A stretch of DNA of 64,000 nt from Icerya purchasi (lineage: Eukaryota; Arthropoda; Insecta; Hemiptera; Monophlebidae), in contig CM077115.1 of assembly GCA_039619475.1 (NCBI GenBank), forward strand, positions 310,262,734 to 310,326,733, in the 5' to 3' direction. Position 1 is the first letter of the stretch, and each line of letters begins with the position of its first letter. A model generated the notes under the pieces. The model was not told the origin of the DNA, searched no databases, and was given only the letters and a program-made list of their open reading frames with translations. Both the position numbers and the translations under genes were made by a program. Shown here piece by piece: positions 57,606 to 64,000 of the stretch.

Positions 57606-58226
57606 ATGATTTTGTTTCATAGATTTTTATCTACTGGAAGCTCCTACAGAAGTTTATCATTTGGTTACAGAATATCTCACTCTACTGTATCTCTGATAAT
57701 ACGAGATGTTTGTAAAGCTATATGGGAAACCTTTGCCTCTATGCATATGCCGATTCTAAGTCAGGATGAGCTAACAAACGTTGCTAAAGAATTTTCGGAA
57801 CGATGGAAATTCCCAAACTGCATTGGGTGTATCAATGGAAAACATGTACGCATAAAACTTCCTCCGAATTTAGGAAATTGTTATTTTAATTACAAACAGT
57901 ACTTTTCCACAGTTTCACAAGCAGTTATTGACGCTAAGTACAAATTTTTGAAAATTGCAGTTGGCGCATATGGCAGACAAAGTGATGAAGGAATTTTTAC
58001 TTCCTCTAAATTATATGATCATTTAGAAAATGATAAATACAATATTGCAGAACTAACATATCTACCGGATACCGATGTGATTGCACCCTTTGTTATACTT
58101 GGAGATAAAGCATATCCTCTAAAAATATACTTATTACGACCTTACGGTGCATATACTGAAGAAGAGACAATATTTAATGATTTCCATTCAAGGACTAAAA
58201 AAGTAGTAGAGTGTTCATTTGGTATA
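57606..58226 (+). pseudogene. Harbinger transposase, 3'-truncated
   Basis: Starts at ATG 57606 (a TAA lies two codons upstream) with FLSTGSSYRSLSFGYRISHS (helix-turn-helix region), then ERWKFPNCIGCINGKHVRIK with the first catalytic Asp position changed to Asn (usual IDGKH, here INGKH), FNYKQYFSTVSQAVIDAKYK, GAYGRQSDEGIFTSS with the second Asp, FVILGDKAYPLKIYLLRPY and KVVECSFGI, which carries the glutamate. Similarity stops at about 58226, where the usual KWRIF continuation should start. The 50-100 N-terminal residues are missing. Family role: DDE cut-and-paste transposition at TTA-type targets together with a Myb/MADF partner. Confidence 0.8.
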
Positions 58227-58348
58227 AAAATATCCGCAACTTCATCCCATAGTGTTTTTACCACTTCTCTTTTACTGTGCTCCTTACATATAATATCCCA
58301 TAAAGGTTTTCTTTTTAAAACTTCGCTTATTAATAATTTACTATCCAT
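58223..58348 (-). pseudogene. MADF-domain protein, N-terminal fragment of the Harbinger partner gene
   Basis: The minus strand from ATG 58348 reads MDSKLLISEVLKRKPLWDII, then a REVVKTLWDEVADIFI block. This is the first half of a MADF (Myb/SANT-like) domain: LI..V..RP.LWD.....K.......W..VA. It ends where the transposase similarity of the opposite strand begins, so an internal deletion has joined the 3' part of the transposase gene to the 5' part of a convergent MADF gene. PIF/Harbinger elements encode such a DNA-binding partner beside the transposase. An in-frame ATG at 58414 would lengthen it by 22 residues with no domain similarity. Confidence 0.68.
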
Positions 58349-58666
58349 TTTGAACAGTTGACAAAACAAGTAACTACGCATAAAAATTACACACTGCACT
58401 GGCATCCGTTGCATTTGAGATCGAAATTAGCCTACTGTTCATGCATGTACTGTAAAAAAAAATTCGTGCGTGAGTTCAAGGGGGGAAAATGATTAGGCGA
58501 ATGAGTGAATGAATTGAATTATTTCAATTCATTCGCCACTAGCTCATACTCGCTTGTATTCTCGCGAATAAAATTCGCGTAACGCTAACCACTGCCATTA
58601 CTTTCAATGTAACTAAACATTCGCATGTACTCGCGTTTATTCGCGTGGATGGTAACCACAACCTTA

Positions 58667-60305
58667 GTCGCTTTGTGTCGAACGCATTATTGAAATTCTA
58701 CCTTAGTTTATATTTTCACAATTTCTGTTGACATGACTGTGTTAATAGTAATCTATTTATATTATATTGTTTTCATTTCTCGATTTTTGTTTAAACTTGA
58801 GAATAAATTTAAGTGCGCAGTTTATTTTGAATAATTTATTAGTAAAATAATAAAACATATTGCAAAACTTTCTTAACAGAGTTACTTATACAATTTTTAA
58901 TAAATAATTATTCTTTCAAATTACAACATGGCAATTTCCTCTGCTCGTTCGATCGTTTTCGGATCAGCATAAGCGATATCCGTAAATGATTACGATAGTA
59001 CATTTTTATCGATACTGTCGACACAAATAGATTATAAAATTATCGTTCCTTTCTAATTGAAATGTTTTGTAAACATGAATTTGTACGCAAGAAGAAGTAA
59101 AGAATTAAACAGGAATTTTTAAGTTAATGTAGGAGTATACTATTTAAAAACAATATTTTTGTAAGTAACCATATTCAATTACATTACTGTTAAAAATTTT
59201 TATAACTGATAACTATCAGTGTTTTTTTTTTGTGATAATGAAATTTTATAGTGTATAAATTTGGTTTTTAAAGTGCTTTTATTCGTTTTTCTCCGAAATT
59301 TAATATTTGTATTATAGTATGAAATATGTCAAGAATTGCAATCAATGGCCCGCCAAATTTAGACACCAAAAATAAATAAATTACTCTAATTATGTTTGTA
59401 AATAGTAATATTGTATACCAATATATCGCGTAGAATATCTCTACAGAAGGAGCACATCTTTATTCATTAAGTTTATTTGCTTTATACACATATGTAATAC
59501 ACTGATTTTATATTATCAATAATTAAAAAGGAACTATTTTAGGACAAAAATTTAATGACTGTTATATTTGTTTAAAATATTTACAGTATAAAGTGATAAT
59601 TGAACTCCTGTAGCCGAAATAATAGTGATACCCCGAATCCTTCTTAATTGATGCCCGGAGTTGTTAATCGAGTTGCGGATTAGTCTTATTCGTGAATAAT
59701 CTTGCTTAATGGTATATTTGCAATTGTGTAAAAATGTGACGAATTTCTGTTTTTATTTTTATTTTAAGTTATTGATGTTAGAAGTATATATATTCAAAAG
59801 AAAAAATTTACAAAGTGGATGCAGTTCAATTGAAAATTTCATTTACCGCAGTAAATAATAATAATAAATTATAACAGATGAAATGTAACAATAATTTCAT
59901 TAATGAGAGTTAAAAGCTTTCCATAATTTTTAGAGTTTTGTTAACGTTGTCAGTTAGCTTTTCTTTTTAATGTTAAAAATTAAATAAATTAGATATAAGT
60001 TTTTTAAAAAAAGGAAAAATTAATTAATGATTTATTTCTTGAAATAAACAATGTTTCAACATAAAACTCTTTACTAAATGATGAGGAATAAATAAGTACT
60101 AATAATAATGTTATCATTAAAAAATTAAAGAAATAAAATAACTTTTTTACAAAAAAGGGGCATTTTAAGTATTTGTGGATCTTAAAATTTCAATTAAAAA
60201 AGCTATTCAAAAAATTTACGCTAATCAATAGATTTATAGACTTAACAATTCATTTAAAAACAAATTTAATATCATTTTACTTAAGTTTAAAGAAAAATAA
60301 ATTTT
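58667..60305. other. AT-rich non-coding stretch
   Basis: No gene or repeat border recognised outside the Harbinger right end. Confidence 0.5.
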
Positions 60306-60430
60306 ATGATGTGTATATTTCGAGCAACATATATTTGTGAACGAATGTTTTTCAAAATGAAATTTGTAAAAAGGAAGTTTAAAAACGAATTTCTAATAAA
60401 AATTGAAGTAACATTCTTAGAATTTCAACC
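60306..60430 (+). pseudogene. hAT transposase C-terminal relic
   Basis: The open frame at 60306 starts MMCIFRATYICERMFFKMKF and continues VKRKFKNEFL. This resembles the FGSTY.CE..FS.MK..KSK.R..L block of the C-terminal dimerisation region in hAT-derived proteins of the ZBED5/GTF2I-repeat type. The remainder of the 110-codon frame has no similarity I recognise. Nothing upstream supports the rest of the transposase. Confidence 0.4.
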
Positions 60431-60639
60431 ACAAAAACTTAAATCTATAATATTAGGGAAAAGAAAAATAAGAAATTATAGGAACCTCAAATATACTATA
60501 TTCTTTTTGCAATTAAATTCGACAGGTCAAATCCATCGAGCAGCTCAAAGATTCTTAAAATTTTTGTTCGTATTTAAAACTTTATTTATAATAGAAATCT
60601 TGTACAAAATATTTAGGAAACTGATATGTTTTATTTGAT

Positions 60640-61530
60640 ATATTTCAAACAGAATAATTGGATATTTTAACTCAAAAGTTGAAAGTTACGAAAATTATAT
60701 AATTTTTTAAAGAATATAGAAGATTGTGTGACATCGGAAGGAATGAATAATATTTGCTGTAAAAATAGGGCGAAAAGAACCAAAAGGTGCAAGCACACGA
60801 ATGTTATTAAATAAAGATTTTGACAAAATTCTGATGCAGTTAAATAAATGCTTCGGAAATGTTTGTAAATTAAAATTTTTATTTTATGTTGACTTAAAAA
60901 AATACGCGAGGTGTGTAAATGTAATTTTCTTAAAGAAAATCTCCAAAATTAAAAGGATAATTTTGACTACGTGAAACTGAGTTGCATGACGAAAAAACTG
61001 AAATCCACATAAATTTGTCGAAGTATCGAAAGAAATGTTGAAATTGGATTGCGCATAAAAGTCTGCAAATTAGGTATTTTAATTTTAACGATAATAAGGG
61101 TAACTGCGAATGTTAAAAGATCTTTTGCCGGAAACGGATAAAATCATATCGGCGACACAACTTAATGTTACGAAAGATTATGTAGTTTATCTATGATATC
61201 TATCGAAAATAATTTCTTAATCAGTTTCAGGAAGATTTTTTTTTTTGGTCCAGCTCTTGCTCTTTGGTCAATTTACCAAGAAGAATTTATTTTTACATTT
61301 TGCGATAATATTATAAACAAATTTGTCAAAAAAGATAAAATGATGGATTTTATTTTTGAGTAAAAGAGCAAAATATTTTTTTTTTGTAATTTTCATTAAA
61401 TTTACAACTATGTATTACATTTTGTATCTTGCCCTTTGAAAAAACTCATTGCCCACTACTGCTGTATAATCTATGACATCATTTATAAAATTTATCCTAT
61501 TATCGCTACGATTTTATATGCATGTTACAA
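60640..61530. other. AT-rich non-coding stretch
   Basis: Short T runs only; no gene is seen. Confidence 0.5.
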
Positions 61531-61531
61531 T

Positions 61532-61596
61532 GTAATTCTTAGGGCTGCCCCCATTAGAAAAAATGTCCCAATTTTATGTAACGTTTGTTATATTTT
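61532..61596 (-). repeat. Inverted copy of the 37.93-kb repeat module
   Basis: Contains AATGTCCCAATTTTATGTAA and CGTTTGTTATATTTT, preceded by CAATGTAATTCTTAGG. It matches the reverse complement of about 37925-37990 with few differences over about 63 bp. Confidence 0.8.
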
Positions 61597-61599
61597 AGT

Positions 61600-61830
61600 T
61601 TTTATCAACTTCAAAAAAAAAAAAGGAGGTTAAACGCTTGTCGCGTGTTTTTTTTTTTTTGTTCCCGCATAACTCATATTTATATAGACTGATTTTACTG
61701 ATTCTTTGCCCATTAGAAAGAGTACCATTCAACTTAAGTACACCATGTGAGTAGTGATGAAAATCGGTGTATATAAATTGAATATTCGTCAAAAAATGTG
61801 GTTCCTTTGGATGATTTTTTTTTCTTATTT
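61600..61830 (-). repeat. Diverged copy of the 22.6-kb dispersed repeat
   Basis: Reverse orientation relative to 22630-22885: CTTCAAAAA, an A run and GGAGG, then a T run followed by CCGCATAACTC, CTGATTTTACTGATTCTT and a block near 61740. The order of landmarks is the same as in the reverse complement of the 22.6-kb copy, but the bases between them have drifted. Confidence 0.5.
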
Positions 61831-62188
61831 TGTATTAGTATAACAAAGGCGGTTGACTTAAAATGCCGTTAAACGCTTCAAACTTTTCTACATCTTTCGT
61901 TTTCGAACCTAAAGGCGTATCACATATAAATGTGGCAAATTCTTGGCTATCACACAGTTCGTGGTCCCGTTTTCGTTTCTACAATTTACGTTTGCGTTCG
62001 GTGGCGGTTTTCGTTTTTGGAAACATAATGAATACACTTCTTATTTAAGAAACCCCATCATAGGGAGAAGCATGTAAAAACTATGTTGCTAATTTAATAA
62101 TACCATGGAAACGCAAAAAAAGTATTATTTATATATTTTGCAGTATGTTAAGTTGTTTCGGTAGTTTAATGAAATTTATGGTATAAAT

Positions 62189-64000
62189 TTTTTTTTTTTT
62201 TTTTTTTTTTTCGACTGGCCATCTGAGGACCACGGGGAAATATTACACGAATAACGCCAGCTACATTTCGTCCCCCCCCCCCCATTTTCTTTCGTTTGTT
62301 TACCCAATATTCTTTCATTCTTTCCGAGTGCGCTTTCTTCATTTCTTCTGTCCACTTTCGCTCTGTTTTCTTCACTGTGTTCTTCCGGAATCCTTGAAAA
62401 GTCTGAACCTTCCGACTGAACTTGTTTCTGTCTTCAATTTCACTTTCGCTGATCCCCATCTGTTCCAAATCTCTTTTTACTTGTACTATCCACAGTATCC
62501 TACTTTTCGGATTGTTGTCGAAGTAGTCAAAGATTCGTTTGGTAAGGCGTTCATTATCCATTCTTTTTGATGTGACCATAAAAGGCAATTCTTCTTTTCT
62601 TAAATGTGTCACTGACCTTTTCTATTATTTCGTATACTTCATTATTGCTCCTTAATTTCCAGTACTCATCGTCTCTCCTGGGGCCCAATATTTTCCGGAT
62701 TATTTTCCTTTCCTTGATTTCCAACTGGTGCATTTCCTTGTTCGAAATCATGTTCAGGCATTCAGCTGCGTATAGACACTGCGGCTTGATAACCGTGTTA
62801 TAGTGTCTAATTTTGGCATTTCTAGATATTGATTTTTTATTATACGTGCTTCTTGTTAGCTGAAATGACCTTTCCATTCTATGTATTCGTTCTTGCATCG
62901 ATCTTTTATCTCCAGCGTTTACTTGCATCGTTTCTCCTAGGTATTTAAATTCTTCCACTCTTCTTATCACTTTTCCATGCGTTTTTATTATGTTAGGATC
63001 CTTTTTATCACTCGTCATGAATTTGGTTTTCTCGAAAGCTATTTCCAGCCCGACCTTTGCCGCCATCTCACTTAATATTTCAACTTGACGCTTAGCCTCT
63101 GCTACACTACCGGCTACCAGTGCAAGGTCATCTGCAAATGCAAGGCAGTCTATCTGCAGGTTGTTTTTCTTCCGTCCAATCATCACTTTCTTAATTCCTT
63201 CCTGCTCCGTGGCTTTTCTCCATTTCCGTATTACCTTTTCTAAAACGCAATTAAATAGTATGGGCGATAATCCATCGCCTTGTCGCACGCCGGTTCTTAT
63301 TTTAAATGACTCCGAGTATTCGTTTCGGAATTTGATTTTTGATCTTGTCTCCGTTAACGAGTTTATAATCAGTGATCGCAATTTGGTGTCCACTCCGAAC
63401 TCTTCTGGGATGTTGAATAAAGCTACTCTGTCGACCGAGTCATAAGCTTTTTTAAAATCTACAAACGTGACTACTATTCTTCTGGCTCTTGATTTTTCGT
63501 AGCTTAGTATTAGTTTAAGGTTCAAGATCTGCTCCACACACGATCTGCCCTTTCGAAACCCAGCTTGGTACTCGCCCAACTGGTTGTCCAGCTGCTCTTC
63601 AATCAGGATAGCTTTCGAGAATATTTTATACGTTACTGGCAGGAGCGAAATTCCTCTGTAGTTGTTAACATCTGTTCTTTCCCCTTTTTTGTATATTGGG
63701 CATATTAATGCAGTCTTCCAGTCCTCAGGTATCTTTCCTGTATCCCAAATCTGTAGTATTATTCTGTGTAATTTTTCAACACTTTCTCTTGTTGCCAATT
63801 TCCACATCTCCGCAACAATTGCGTCAATACCACCCGATTTGTTATTTTTAAGATCTTGAATAATTTGTTCAATCTCGCGGAGATCAGGAGCCTTTGAAGC
63901 CTCTCTTGTCCTTACCTGGTTACCGTGCTCGAATCTTGTTTCTGGTTCTTTACAATTTAAAAGTTTGTTAAAATAATCTGCCATTATCTCGCAATTTTCC
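62189..64000 (-). mobile_element. Non-LTR retrotransposon (RTE-like), runs off the window
   Basis: Minus-strand element. Its 3' end is the T run at 62189-62211 (poly-A on the coding strand); its 5' part lies beyond 64000. RT and a C-terminal domain are visible. The endonuclease would lie outside the window. Confidence 0.78.
62208..63984 (-). pseudogene. RTE-like reverse transcriptase with one frameshift
   Basis: The frame from 63984 (open to the window edge) reads NNKSGGIDAIVAEMWKLA (RT block 1), ICPIYKKGERTDVNNYRGIS, then EYQAGFRKGRSCVEQI, VVTFVDFKKAYDSVDR (first aspartate), IRTGVRQGDGLSPILFNCVL and IDCLAFADDLALVAGS (catalytic pair), then EEFKYLGETM. It ends after FYGHIK near 62558. The adjacent frame continues with KRMDNERLTKRIFDYFDNN and a basic C-terminus to about 62284, so a single shift separates them. 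A C run (62272-62284) lies just after. GVRQGDGLSP and LAFADDLAL fit the RTE/endonuclease-RT group, but the clade is not secure. Confidence 0.8.

Larger units (their letters stand above)
51268..58663 (+). mobile_element. PIF/Harbinger element split by a gypsy retrotransposon
   Basis: The ends read GGCCGTGGTTACCATGCACG (51268) and, in reverse complement at the right, GGTTGTGGTTACCATCCACG (58663), followed by CGAAT-type sequence on both sides. TTA flanks each end (51265-51267 and 58664-58666), the Harbinger target. Without the inserted retrotransposon the element is about 1.47 kb. Subterminal regions are rich in TCGC/GCGA motifs, possible transposase binding sites. It carries a truncated transposase on the plus strand and the start of a MADF-domain gene on the minus strand. 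Confidence 0.85.

Noticed and set aside
1..64000. CRISPR array, prokaryotic operons, ribosomal RNA genes
   Set aside because: No regularly spaced repeats, ribosome-binding sites or rRNA motifs are seen; the intron-containing gene, SINE and transposon classes show a eukaryotic nuclear genome.

Overview
This is an AT-rich eukaryotic window, almost certainly from an insect genome. The evidence is one intron-containing nuclear gene (a tRNA-His guanylyltransferase whose wording is insect-like), a tRNA-derived SINE, and a dense and diverse transposon load (mariner, Tigger/pogo, hAT, PIF/Harbinger, Jockey, R1-like and RTE-like non-LTR elements, BEL/Pao, CsRn1-like Ty3/gypsy). The mixture would fit a hemipteran, but the order cannot be fixed from the sequence alone. 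There is no bacterial or viral gene organisation.

Layout. 1-11.9 kb: mostly non-coding, with four minus-strand Jockey-type reverse transcriptase (RT) relics, one plus-strand non-LTR 3' end, and a clean 1.3-kb mariner (3330-4647) with an intact transposase, perfect 29-bp terminal inverted repeats (TIRs) and TA target duplications. 11.9-20.1 kb: a cluster of truncated non-LTR elements, several bounded by (ATT)n microsatellite; the 3' end of the R1-like element at 13.9-16.45 kb recurs at 20.0 kb. 20-30 kb: no genes; a perfect 168-bp inverted repeat (22080-22491), a dispersed repeat next to it, a decayed hAT transposase carrying a 303-bp hAT-type MITE with 8-bp target duplications, and a second long inverted repeat (27.26-27.76 kb). 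30.4-32.9 kb: the THG1-like gene, two exons and a 1.6-kb intron, the only host gene recognised. 34.7-36.4 kb: an inverted-repeat-bounded block holding a small exon-like ORF split by a SINE. 37.4-38.0 kb: a repeat-rich block, one module of which recurs inverted at 61.5 kb. 39.7-42.7 kb: a whole but frame-shifted BED-finger hAT element.

43.1-58.7 kb is a deep transposon nest. A minus-strand Harbinger transposase gene is interrupted by a Tigger end (43832) and by a BEL/Pao retrotransposon (43933-51008); a plus-strand Jockey element sits inside the BEL/Pao. Immediately beside it, a second Harbinger element (51268-58663, TTA target duplication) was split by a young CsRn1-like gypsy element (51356-57275, CTAT target duplication) with near-identical LTRs, a CHCC Gag motif, a tRNA-Trp-type primer site and a single in-frame TAG between RNase H and integrase. 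58.7-62.2 kb is AT-rich with a hAT C-terminal relic and copies of the dispersed repeats; an RTE-like non-LTR element runs off the right edge (62.2-64.0 kb).

Order of events from the nesting: Harbinger copies are oldest, then Tigger and BEL/Pao, then Jockey; the CsRn1-like element and the mariner look youngest. All family assignments rest on motif reading, without database search.
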